Of a DNA stretch of 64,000 nt, positions 1 through 7,129 are shown piece after piece. Positions within the stretch are counted from its first letter, which is position 1. Every line of letters starts with the position of its first letter. This DNA is from Noviherbaspirillum aridicola (lineage in GTDB: Bacteria; Pseudomonadota; Gammaproteobacteria; Burkholderiales; Burkholderiaceae_D): the NCBI RefSeq assembly GCF_019656455.1, contig NZ_BPMK01000007.1, positions 62,001 through 126,000 on the forward strand. The letters run 5' to 3'. Under the pieces are notes generated by a model that saw nothing but the letters and a program-made list of their open reading frames with translations, was not told where the DNA came from and did no database searches. The position numbers and the translations under genes are program-made.

Positions 1-733
1 GGAAGCGAGGCAGGATGCCGACGCCGAGCCCTGCGGTCAGCGCCGGGATCATGAGCGTGTACTGTTCGTACTTCTGGATGAGGCGCGCATCGTATCCGGC
101 GACGCCGTGCCCGGCGAACCAGCGCTCCCAGATGTTGGGCAGTTCGATATGTTCGAGCAGGCGATGCCGCAGTACATCCGCCGGCTGCTCGACCGGCATC
201 TGTTTCAGCAGGGCGGGACTGCCGACCGCGTAGAGTTCGCGCCCGAGCAGGTAGTGGGCGCGCACGCCGGGCCATTTCCCCCGGCCGAAGCGAATCTCGG
301 CGGTCAGCGCGCCGGACTTGGCATCGTGCGTGAGTCGCGGGGTGAACTCGACATTGATGTCGGGGTGCCGTCGATTGAAGCCGGCCAGCCGGGGGATGAG
401 CCACTTCTGGCCGACCGCGGCCGGCAGCCCGAGATGGATGACGCGGTCGTCGGCGCGCAGCGCGCGTATTCTCGTCGTGCCCTCGGCGAGCAGCGCCAGC
501 GCCGGCTTGACCGCATCCCAGTAAATCTGCCCCGCCAGGGTCAGCTCCAGCCCGTGATGCACGCGGTTGAACAGGGGCAGGCCCAGGTGTTCCTCGAGGG
601 CATGTATCTGCTTGCTCACCGCGCTTTGGGTCAGACAAAGTTCTTCCGCCGCGCGCGAGCAGGAGAGATGGCGCGCGGCAGCGTCGAACACACGTATCGC
701 CGTCAGGGACTGAGGTAGCTGTTGCATCGTCAT
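1..733 (-). CDS. LysR-family transcriptional regulator (GcvA-like), 3' end missing
   Basis: A minus-strand frame starts at ATG 733 (or in-frame ATG 727) and stays open to the left edge, giving 244 codons of a family usually near 300 residues, so the C-terminus is cut off. The first 60 residues form the LysR winged HTH, with the typical SxSRAAEELxLTQSAVSKQI pattern followed by LEEHLGLPLF. An effector-binding domain follows; the segment after position 90 reads HLGLPAAVGQKWLIPRL, as in GcvA-type members that regulate amino-acid or beta-lactamase genes. The effector and targets cannot be told from the sequence. It is read in the same direction as the porin upstream of it, with a terminator between them. 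Confidence 0.9.
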   Translation of the reverse strand, partial: MTMQQLPQSLTAIRVFDAAARHLSCSRAAEELCLTQSAVSKQIHALEEHLGLPLFNRVHHGLELTLAGQIYWDAVKPALALLAEGTTRIRALRADDRVIHLGLPAAVGQKWLIPRLAGFNRRHPDINVEFTPRLTHDAKSGALTAEIRFGRGKWPGVRAHYLLGRELYAVGSPALLKQMPVEQPADVLRHRLLEHIELPNIWERWFAGHGVAGYDARLIQKYEQYTLMIPALTAGLGVGILPRF

Positions 734-916
734 GGGACAAGATGGCATTGCGGGCTATTTCTTTTCCGGTCCGGCGGGGCAAGCACGGGCAGCGCGTCGC
801 TATCCCCTCCGGTAGGTGTATTCAGGTACGCGTTTATATCCGCCGCGGTGTTGCACGCGCCGCGCATGCCCCCGGTTCAGCTCATGCGAACCGAGCAGCC
901 GAAGCGGATGAATCCA

Positions 917-946
917 AGAAAAAAAGGCCCGCGGGGGAGGCGGGCC
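917..946 (-). terminator. Rho-independent terminator after the porin gene
   Basis: Read on the minus strand, GGCCCGC and GCGGGCC form a 7-bp GC stem around a 7-base loop, followed by seven T (A917-925 on the plus strand, one base interrupted). It lies about 80 bp past the porin stop and separates it from the LysR gene. The rest of 734-1023 holds no gene that I can see; the LysR promoter must lie there. Confidence 0.85.
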
Positions 947-1023
947 AAAGCCAATCCTAGGGGATCCGTGGATTGGAGGAGACAAGCGTAGAAACTGTTG
1001 CGACTGAATCGAAAACTTCGAAG

Positions 1024-2070
1024 TTAGAAGCGGTGGCGGACGCCGGCGATCACGCCGCTCTGGTTTTCGCCGGCGATGATCGAACTGCCGAAACCGTTGA
1101 GGCCGAGATTCGAACCGGACTTGTTGCGGGCATGGCCAACCGTCAGGTAAACATCGGTGCGCTTGGACAGGGCGTAATCGGCGGACAGAACCAGGCTGGT
1201 GGGGTCCGCGCCGCTGTCGCGGCGGTCGGTGTGATAGACCACACCGGTCAGCTTGAGCGCGGGGCTTGCGTCCCAGCTCGCGCCAACCCAGTACATGTTC
1301 GAGCGGACGTTGGGCGTGCCCGCGGCGACGAGTTCATCCTTGAGCCAGCGATAGCCCACGAAACCCTTGACCGGACCCATCTCGTAGCTGCCGCCGACGG
1401 CCATGCGGCGGGCGCTGTCGCCGGCCGTGGCCACGGTATTGCCCTGGAACTGGTCATATGCGAAACCGACGCCGAAGGGGCCGCTCGCATACGCCACGCC
1501 TGCGCCGACGTTGCGCGAGACCTTGGTGCTGCCGGGCACTTCACCGTCCGCATTGCGGCCGAAGCTGTAGAAGGCGGTGGCGATGACCGGGCCGAAGTTG
1601 CCGGTGTACTTGATCGCGTTGTCGGCGCGGCCGGTGAACAGCGGGTCGTGGCTCAGCGCGGAATAGCGGCTGGCGAAGGCCATCGGGTCGTACTTGATGA
1701 TCACGTCATACAGGGCGTTCTGCTGGCGGCCCAGGGTGATGGCGCCGAAATCTCCCTGCAGTCCGACGTAAGCCTGGCGGCCGAACAGGCGGCCGTTCTG
1801 TCCGAGCGCGCCGGTGTCGATGTCGAAGCCGTTCTCCAGGAGGAAAACGCCCTTCAGGCCGCCGCCGATATCCTCGGTGCCGCGAAATCCGATACGGGAA
1901 CCGGAGAGGTTGCCGGACGACATGCGGAAGACATTGTCGTCGTCGCCGCCGGCATTGGTGAGGAATTCCACGCCGGCGTCGGCGATGCCGTAGATGGTGA
2001 CGTTGGTCTGCGCATGCGCCAGACCTGCTGCCAGCAAACCTGCGCCAGCGAGAAGGAGTTTGGTTTTCAT
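1024..2070 (-). CDS. Outer-membrane porin (Gram-negative trimeric, OmpC-like)
   Basis: This 348-residue precursor forms a 16-stranded beta-barrel diffusion channel in the outer membrane. The start at ATG 2070 gives a clean signal peptide (MKTKLLLAGAGLLAAGLAHA, cleavage before QTNVTIYG). The frame is open 37 codons further upstream, but that part has no secretion signal. The N-terminal TLYG-like strand, the GSRIGFRGTEDIGGGLK segment near residue 70, alternating amphipathic strands and the terminal VRHRF with C-terminal Phe (the BAM recognition signal) are typical of Burkholderiales porins. Pore selectivity cannot be read. It is a single-gene transcript: a terminator follows and a probable promoter lies about 130 bp upstream. 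Confidence 0.95.
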   Translation of the reverse strand: MKTKLLLAGAGLLAAGLAHAQTNVTIYGIADAGVEFLTNAGGDDDNVFRMSSGNLSGSRIGFRGTEDIGGGLKGVFLLENGFDIDTGALGQNGRLFGRQAYVGLQGDFGAITLGRQQNALYDVIIKYDPMAFASRYSALSHDPLFTGRADNAIKYTGNFGPVIATAFYSFGRNADGEVPGSTKVSRNVGAGVAYASGPFGVGFAYDQFQGNTVATAGDSARRMAVGGSYEMGPVKGFVGYRWLKDELVAAGTPNVRSNMYWVGASWDASPALKLTGVVYHTDRRDSGADPTSLVLSADYALSKRTDVYLTVGHARNKSGSNLGLNGFGSSIIAGENQSGVIAGVRHRF

Positions 2071-2198
2071 TGTTTGTCGGTCCCTAACGAATTCTCTGAT
2101 GATTGGAAGCTGCAGATACTTGGTTCTGAACGGCGCCGCATCAAGCACGACTGCCTGGTTCAGCCCGTTGCCGTAGGTCATCTGGCCGGGTGAAGCGG

Positions 2199-2228
2199 AG
2201 TATCGATCGATTAATCCGGTGTTAGCAA
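2199..2228 (-). promoter_or_regulatory. Possible sigma-70 promoter of the porin gene
   Basis: On the minus strand TTGCTA is followed after 18 bp by GATACT, which would give a leader of about 120 bases before the porin start. The match is partial and the intergenic stretch is AT-richer than the surroundings. Apart from this and the hairpin at 2247-2267, I see nothing else in 2071-2376. Confidence 0.35.
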
Positions 2229-2234
2229 ATGATT

Positions 2235-2267
2235 AAAATTCCGGCGCCCATTCCGAATAGGAATGGG
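2235..2267 (-). terminator. Weak hairpin terminator candidate after the small periplasmic gene
   Basis: CCCATTCC and GGAATGGG form a perfect 8-bp stem with a 5-base loop. On the minus strand it is followed after 8 bases by TTTT. The T tract is short and distant, so termination is uncertain. It lies about 110 bp past the stop of the gene at 2377-2901. Confidence 0.35.
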
Positions 2268-2376
2268 ACGCGCGCGGAGACGATCGGGAAGGCGGTCGCC
2301 CGACGGCTACGGAAAAAGTAGCAATCGAACGGCGCGGGAAGAGGGAATCAGGCGCGCTGCCGCGGGCGGGCAGGTC

Positions 2377-2901
2377 TTACCGGGCGGGCTGCAGCATGAC
2401 GCCGGCGGGGGCAGGCTGGGGCGGCAGGACGGGCGCGGGCGTCGCGGCGACGCCGGCCGGCGCCGGGGCGGTTACCGTCGGTGCCTGTTGCGGGATGTCG
2501 ACAGCCGGCGCGGGCGGGACCGGCGGAAGAATGACTTCGCGGTATTCCCGCAGAATCCCGCCGCCGGCGACGCTGCCGCTCGCTGTCCCTTCGTCGCGGG
2601 CGCGGCGCACGCAGGCATCGCGCTCGGCGGCCGGCAGCGCTTCGCAGCGCTTCACGCGGTTGGCCTCGTATGCGCCGCCGCTGTCGAACTCGCCCTTGCG
2701 GGCCGCCTGGCGCGCGGCCGCCGCCTCGCGCAGGCAGGGAGCGCGTTCCGGCTCGGGCCGCTGCATGCAGGCGGCGCGCTCGTCCTGATAGCGCTGGTCG
2801 GACGCGGTGCCCGCCGCGAACGCGGCCGGAGCGGCCGCGAGCAGGCCCGCCGCGAGGGCGGCCGGCAGTAAGCGGGGGCGGGGTGGTGTCAATCCGTTCA
2901 T
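2377..2901 (-). CDS. Small periplasmic protein, Cys-paired, Pro/Ala-rich tail
   Basis: This is a 174-residue protein of unknown function. The start at ATG 2901 is preceded by a strong AGGAGG site. Residues 1-30 look like a long Sec signal peptide ending AAPAAFA|AG. The middle part (about 31-115) is charged and helical and carries four cysteines in CMQ...PCL and CEALPAAERDACV pairs, which probably form disulfides in the periplasm. The tail (about 120-174) is Pro/Ala/Val-rich and looks disordered. I recognise no enzymatic motif. Similar short periplasmic proteins with spaced Cys pairs are common in Oxalobacteraceae, but I cannot name the family. Confidence 0.75.
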   Translation of the reverse strand: MNGLTPPRPRLLPAALAAGLLAAAPAAFAAGTASDQRYQDERAACMQRPEPERAPCLREAAAARQAARKGEFDSGGAYEANRVKRCEALPAAERDACVRRARDEGTASGSVAGGGILREYREVILPPVPPAPAVDIPQQAPTVTAPAPAGVAATPAPVLPPQPAPAGVMLQPAR

Positions 2902-2965
2902 GGCAACCTCCTGAACTTGTTCGCGAGAAGATTGTACGGGACGCCCGGCCGGACTCCCGATGCCG

Positions 2966-3799
2966 CTAGTCGGGATCGTGATCGTCCGAGATGGCGCGCG
3001 TCCACTGCTCGGTATCTTCGGGCGTCATCTTGCCGACCGGCGCGATGCGGCCGTCCTGCAGGCCTTCGCGCCGGATGTCGTTGAGATACTGCTCGCGCGA
3101 GAGCAGGGTGCCGAGGCAGAGGCTGCTGTCCGGCGGTTCGCTGTGGGTTTCCTTGTGCAGGCGTTCGATCAGTTCATCCATGATTGCCGCCGGCACGATG
3201 TCGCGATGGGCCGGGTAGACGAAGCCGAACAGCACCAGGTGGCTGAGCAGCACCCGCCAGTGCGGCTCGAAGCGCCGGAACATCCGCGGCCAGTCGAGCA
3301 GGTGGCCGCGCGCACGGATCAGGTGCGCGATGTCGGCGCCGTCGAAGCGTTCCTTTTCCATGATGAACGCCTTGGACCAGATCATTTCCTCCGCCGGGCA
3401 TATCTTCACCGGCACGCCCAGCACTTCCCCGGGCGACGCATGCTCGAACCAGGCGTCGTCGACCTCGGCGATCGCATTGCCGGAACTGAAGATCAGGTCG
3501 ATGTAGACCTCCTGATGGTGCACCTTGCCGAGCCAGTGCGGATAGGTCAGCTCGCACTGGTAGCCGGCCGCGCGCAACGCCTCCCCGATGCGGTCGAAAT
3601 CGGCGCGGCGGATGAAGATGTCGAGGTCGCGCGTGGGGCGGTTGACGTCGGTATGCCGGTTGAAGGCGTAGGCGCCGCCGATCAGGTAGGGCAGCGACGA
3701 CGCGTTGAGTGTCTCGAGCACGCCGCGGTAGAAGCGCGCGGTGTCGGCGTCGGTTTCGTCCACCGGATGCGACACCGGTACGGGTTCGGTCATTTTCAT
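2966..3799 (-). CDS. Nucleotidyltransferase-fold protein (AbiEii/MNT-like)
   Basis: This is a 277-residue soluble protein. I chose ATG 3799, which has a GAGGGA site, over an upstream ATG at 3829. The core (about 35-100) has the polymerase-beta-like pattern: YLIGGAYAFNRHT, then TRDLDIFI with paired acidic residues, then EVYIDLIFSSGN with a third Asp about 50 residues later. These are the usual metal ligands of minimal nucleotidyltransferases. The helical C-terminal half resembles nucleotidyltransferase proteins outside toxin-antitoxin loci. No antitoxin gene lies beside it, so AbiE-type toxin function is not supported. The substrate is unknown. It diverges from the metallophosphoesterase gene. 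Confidence 0.7.
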   Translation of the reverse strand: MKMTEPVPVSHPVDETDADTARFYRGVLETLNASSLPYLIGGAYAFNRHTDVNRPTRDLDIFIRRADFDRIGEALRAAGYQCELTYPHWLGKVHHQEVYIDLIFSSGNAIAEVDDAWFEHASPGEVLGVPVKICPAEEMIWSKAFIMEKERFDGADIAHLIRARGHLLDWPRMFRRFEPHWRVLLSHLVLFGFVYPAHRDIVPAAIMDELIERLHKETHSEPPDSSLCLGTLLSREQYLNDIRREGLQDGRIAPVGKMTPEDTEQWTRAISDDHDPD

Positions 3800-3898
3800 T
3801 GTTCCCTCGAAGAAAAGAGGTGATGACAACCGGAATCAGCAAAACTTATGCCACCAGGCTGCGGTCTGTAAGGGGTGTCACGGACAAAGGAGGAACGG

Positions 3899-4651
3899 GT
3901 GATTTCCAGGGACAAAATCCGGTTTGCCGCGGTCGGCGACCTGCATTGCACCAAGGACTCGGGCGGATCGCTGCGCAGATTCTTCGCGGAGGCGGCCGAG
4001 GCGGCCGATGCGCTGCTGCTGTGCGGCGACCTGACCGACTACGGCCTTGCCGCCGAAGCGCATGTGCTGGTCGAAGAACTCGGCGGCGCGCGCATCCCGA
4101 TCGTCGCGGTACTCGGCAACCATGATTTTGAATCCGACGATCCGGACCAGGTGCGGCGCATCCTGACCGACGCCGGCGTCAAGGTGCTCGACGGCGAGGC
4201 GGTCGAGATCCACGGCGTCGGCATCGCCGGCGTCAAGGGCTTCGCCGGCGGCTACGGACGGGGCGCGCTGGGGCCGTGGGGGGAGCGGGCGATCAAGCAG
4301 TTCGTCAACGAAGCGATACAGGAAGCGCTGAAGCTGGAATCGGCGCTGGCCAAGCTGCGCACCGAGCAGCGCATCGCGATGCTGCATTATTCGCCGATCG
4401 CCGCCACCGTGCAGGGCGAGCCGCTGGAGATATTTCCCTTCCTCGGCACCAGCCGGCTGGAAGACCCGCTCATCCGCTATCCGGTCAACGCGGTGGTGCA
4501 CGGCCACGCGCACCGCGGCACGCCCGAAGGCAAGACCGCCAACGGTATTCCCGTCTACAACGTGGCCAAGCCGCTGCTGCAGCGGACCTTCACCGACCGT
4601 CCGCCTTTCCGCATCATCGAAGTGCCGGCGCCCTCGGCACCCGCCGTGTAA
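3899..4651 (+). CDS. Calcineurin-like metallophosphoesterase
   Basis: This is a 250-residue cytoplasmic phosphoesterase. I chose GTG 3899 because AAAGGAGG lies 5 bp before it; another GTG 24 bp upstream would swallow that site. The full dinuclear-metal motif set is present in order: GDLH near residue 12, GDLTD near 43, GNHDFE near 73, LHYSP near 160 and HGHAHRG near 198. The substrate could be a phosphodiester, a nucleotide or a phosphoprotein; the family does not decide this. It lies between the divergent nucleotidyltransferase-like gene and the convergent SDR gene, so it is probably monocistronic. Confidence 0.88.
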   Translation: MISRDKIRFAAVGDLHCTKDSGGSLRRFFAEAAEAADALLLCGDLTDYGLAAEAHVLVEELGGARIPIVAVLGNHDFESDDPDQVRRILTDAGVKVLDGEAVEIHGVGIAGVKGFAGGYGRGALGPWGERAIKQFVNEAIQEALKLESALAKLRTEQRIAMLHYSPIAATVQGEPLEIFPFLGTSRLEDPLIRYPVNAVVHGHAHRGTPEGKTANGIPVYNVAKPLLQRTFTDRPPFRIIEVPAPSAPAV

Positions 4652-4681
4652 ATCTCGCCCGGCGGGTGCGCAAGAATGACT

Positions 4682-5401
4682 TCAGTCGCGCAGGTCGGCG
4701 ACCGGGTTGTCGCCGAAACCCGGCGCGAGCAGGAAGTCGACCAGGCGGCGCGCGCAGTCCTCGGGGCTGGTGAGCTGGCCTTCGCGCTTGAGGGCGACGA
4801 AACGCTCGCGCAGCGGAAAGCGGTCGCTGCCGACCTCGCGGATTTCCGCCTGCATGTCGGTATCGATGACGCCGGGCGCGAGACTGCAGATGCGCATGCC
4901 GGGCACGCCGTCGAGCACGGTGGCGCGCGCATGATGATCGAGCGCGGCCTTGGTGGCGCAGTACACGCTCCAGCCGGGATAGGCCTGGCGGGCGGCGCCG
5001 CTGGAGACATGCAGGATGCGCTTTTCCGCCGCCTGCGAGCGCGCGACCGCGGCCGCCAGCATCAGCGGCGCGGCCACGTTGAGCGTCACCGCCTGCGCCA
5101 CGAGCGCGGGATCCTGGGCGGCGGCGGGACCCACCGGCTGCACGATGCCGGCATTGTTGATCAGCACGACGCTGCGCGCGCCGGCGAGGAAGCCGGGCAA
5201 CGCGTCGCCGGCGAGCCACTCTCCGAGCGCCGCGGTGTCGCCGAGGTCGAGCTCGTGCTGCAGCAGCCGCTGCGGGAAGCGCGCGGCAAGCGCCTGGTTG
5301 GCGCGCCGCGCCAGCCCCAGCACGGGAATGTCGCGCGCGAGCAGTTCGGCGCCGATGGCCGCGCCCAGTCCGCGGCTGTGTCCGGTCAAAATCGCTTTCA
5401 T
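4682..5401 (-). CDS. Short-chain dehydrogenase/reductase
   Basis: This is a 240-residue NAD(P)-dependent oxidoreductase of the classical SDR type. ATG 5401 follows GGAGGGAGA. It shows TGHSRGLG at the N-terminus for dinucleotide binding, NNAG near residue 85, the catalytic Ser in HVSSGAA, and YCATK as the catalytic Tyr/Lys pair. The sequence after it (APGVIDTDMQ) is also typical. The sepiapterin reductase/benzil reductase-like branch is the closest in pattern, but the substrate is not evident. It converges with the metallophosphoesterase and diverges from the MBL hydrolase. Confidence 0.88.
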   Translation of the reverse strand: MKAILTGHSRGLGAAIGAELLARDIPVLGLARRANQALAARFPQRLLQHELDLGDTAALGEWLAGDALPGFLAGARSVVLINNAGIVQPVGPAAAQDPALVAQAVTLNVAAPLMLAAAVARSQAAEKRILHVSSGAARQAYPGWSVYCATKAALDHHARATVLDGVPGMRICSLAPGVIDTDMQAEIREVGSDRFPLRERFVALKREGQLTSPEDCARRLVDFLLAPGFGDNPVADLRD

Positions 5402-5514
5402 GTCGGTCTCCCTCCTGGTCTCGATGCGTTGGCAGATTATCAGGATGCGCGCCTTCCTGCACACGCGCGCCGGCATGGCATACTCACGCCGTTTCAACCT
5501 CTTCGGCAAAACCC

Positions 5515-6159
5515 ATGAAATGCGCCATCGTTCCGGTCACGCCCTATCAGCAGAACTGCAGCATCCTCGTCTGCGAGGAGACGGGCAAGGCGGCCCTGGT
5601 CGACCCCGGCGGAGAACTGCCGCGCCTGGCGCAGGCGCTCGAAGAGCTGGAAGTCAGCCTGGAGAAGATCTTCCTCACGCACGGCCATCTCGACCATTGC
5701 GCGGCGGCGGATCTGGCGCGCCGGCAGTTCGGCGTGCCGATCGAGGGGCCGCACGAGGACGACCGTTTCTGGCTCGATCAGCTGGAGGAGGCGACGCGGC
5801 GCATGGGTTTCCCGCCCGCGCAAGCCTTCGAGCCCGACCGCTGGCTGCGGGACGGCGACACCCTCGCGTTCGGCGCGCAGACGCTGGAGGTGCTGCACTG
5901 CCCCGGCCACACGCCGGGCCACGTCGTCTTCTTCCATCGCCGGCAGCGGCTCGCGCTGGTCGGCGACGTGCTGTTCCAGGGATCGATCGGCCGCACCGAC
6001 TTCCCGCGCGGCGACCATGACACCCTGATCCGCTCGATCCGCGACAAGCTGTTCCCGCTCGGCGACGACGTCACCTTCGTGCCCGGCCACGGCCCGGCGT
6101 CGACATTCGGCCACGAGCGGCAGACCAACCCCTTCGTCGCGGACCGGCGCTGGGGTTAG
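5515..6159 (+). CDS. MBL-fold hydrolase, glyoxalase II-like (YcbL type)
   Basis: This 214-residue metallo-beta-lactamase-fold enzyme carries THGHLDH near residue 60, the His in CPGHTPGH near 131, the bridging Asp in GDVLF near 152 and the final His in VPGHGP near 194. These form a complete dinuclear zinc site. Size and motif spacing match the YcbL/GloB-like type II glyoxalases, which hydrolyse S-D-lactoylglutathione or related thioesters. It lacks the C-terminal glutathione-binding domain of GloB, so an alternative thioester substrate is possible. The following 50 bases lead into the riboswitch. Confidence 0.88.
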   Translation: MKCAIVPVTPYQQNCSILVCEETGKAALVDPGGELPRLAQALEELEVSLEKIFLTHGHLDHCAAADLARRQFGVPIEGPHEDDRFWLDQLEEATRRMGFPPAQAFEPDRWLRDGDTLAFGAQTLEVLHCPGHTPGHVVFFHRRQRLALVGDVLFQGSIGRTDFPRGDHDTLIRSIRDKLFPLGDDVTFVPGHGPASTFGHERQTNPFVADRRWG

Positions 6160-6204
6160 TGTGCGCCGCAGCAGGAATTTTTTGACGCTGCTATACTTGC
6201 CGCA

Positions 6205-6297
6205 CATCAACTGCAGGGCAAACCGTTTGAAAGAACGGGACGCAAAGCCACCGGCCTAAAGGAGCGACCGCTCCCACGGCAGCGGGGCCGCCTTCCG
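6205..6297 (+). ncRNA. Cyclic di-GMP-I riboswitch (GEMM)
   Basis: The sequence fits the GEMM-I aptamer nearly base for base. It has AGGGCAAACC, a stem closed by a GAAA tetraloop (CCGTT-TGAAAG-AACGG), the invariant GGGACGCAAAGCC, then CCGGCCTAAA as tetraloop receptor, a variable hairpin (GGAGCG-ACCG-CTCC), and CACGGCAGCGGGGCCGCC closing the second helix. A TATACT box lies just upstream at 6192-6197. It leads the small secreted protein at 6355 and lies within 1 kb of a GGDEF-EAL gene, so that gene is probably switched by c-di-GMP. The direction (on or off) is not evident. Confidence 0.93.
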
Positions 6298-6354
6298 GGA
6301 GCGAAGACATGCTCCAGCCGTCGGCATTGCCTTGCGCTTCTTGTGAGGATTCCC

Positions 6355-6678
6355 ATGCCGAAGCGGTTACTGTCCCTGTTCTTCCTTTCGCTGCTGCCCG
6401 GCGCGGCGCTGGCCGAGTGCGGCTTTGCGCAGGGCGAGCAGGGACTGACGATCATCGTCGGCAAGAGCAATCGCTGCTTCGATTCCGGCGGCTTCCGCAA
6501 CGCATTCCGCGAAACCCTGGTGTCCTCGGTGCAGGCCATGGACGCCGGGACCGCGACCGCCGACGGCCGCAAGCGCTCGATCGACGAACGCAGCGCGCGC
6601 GGCGCCAAGCTCTGGAACATCGCCGAAGGCCGCCGCCAGGCGAGCCTGGCCAACGCCGCCTACTACGGCCAGCGCTGA
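6355..6678 (+). CDS. Small secreted protein under riboswitch control
   Basis: This 107-residue protein begins at ATG 6355 after GTGAGGAT. It has a clear signal peptide (MPKRLLSLFFLSLLPGAALA, cleavage before ECG). The mature part has two cysteines (ECGF near 21 and NRCFDSGGFRNAF near 45) that could form one disulfide. It ends in a charged helical stretch. I do not recognise the family. Its position directly behind a c-di-GMP aptamer suggests a role in surface attachment, matrix or motility. That is an inference from context only. Confidence 0.8.
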   Translation: MPKRLLSLFFLSLLPGAALAECGFAQGEQGLTIIVGKSNRCFDSGGFRNAFRETLVSSVQAMDAGTATADGRKRSIDERSARGAKLWNIAEGRRQASLANAAYYGQR

Positions 6679-6720
6679 ACCGATCGCCATCCCGCCGTCT
6701 AATCCGAAGGAGGTGACGGT

Positions 6721-7122
6721 ATGCGGATGAGCGACGAAGAATATTTCCGGTCCTGCGTGGCCAGGGAGCGCCGGCTGGCGCAGCTGCTCGGACATGAAGT
6801 CGAGGAATACGCGGACAGCGCCGGCACGCTGTGGGAAGGCCGGACGCCGATGCCGAAGTGGACCCGCGACTGGGCCGCGTGCGGCGCGCTGATCGCCGAG
6901 TACGAGCTGTCCATCGCATTCACCCATGCGCCGGGCGAGGCGCACAGCAGCGCGGTCAGCGTCGGCCCGGTGATCGTGCGCCTGGCCGAGCATCCCGATG
7001 CCGAGCATGCGCTGCGCTTCGCCGTCGTCAAGGCGGTCGTGCATCTGCTCGAGCATGGCGCCTGCCACCGCATGCCGCTGCGCCGGCAGCATCTGCCGGA
7101 TCCGGAACCGCCCCATTGCTGA
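6721..7122 (+). CDS. Hypothetical protein, possible phage ABA-sandwich-like fold (DUF2591-type)
   Basis: This is a 133-residue cytoplasmic protein with a strong AAGGAGGTGA site before ATG 6721. The middle part (W..DWAACGALIAEYELSI, then GPVIVRLAEH and RFAVVKAVVHLL) resembles small phage-derived proteins that start from a W-P-T-D-W-like block and end in a surface helix with an ARCYV-like pattern. The match is by eye and weak. It may be cotranscribed with the secreted protein 42 bp upstream and thus be under the riboswitch too. It ends 7 bp from the convergent GGDEF-EAL gene. Confidence 0.65.
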   Translation: MRMSDEEYFRSCVARERRLAQLLGHEVEEYADSAGTLWEGRTPMPKWTRDWAACGALIAEYELSIAFTHAPGEAHSSAVSVGPVIVRLAEHPDAEHALRFAVVKAVVHLLEHGACHRMPLRRQHLPDPEPPHC

Positions 7123-7129
7123 TGCGCGC

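Noticed and set aside
2966-3799. AbiEii toxin of an abortive-infection or toxin-antitoxin pair
   Set aside because: No AbiEi-like antitoxin gene adjoins it, and the neighbours are unrelated, so only the nucleotidyltransferase fold is claimed.
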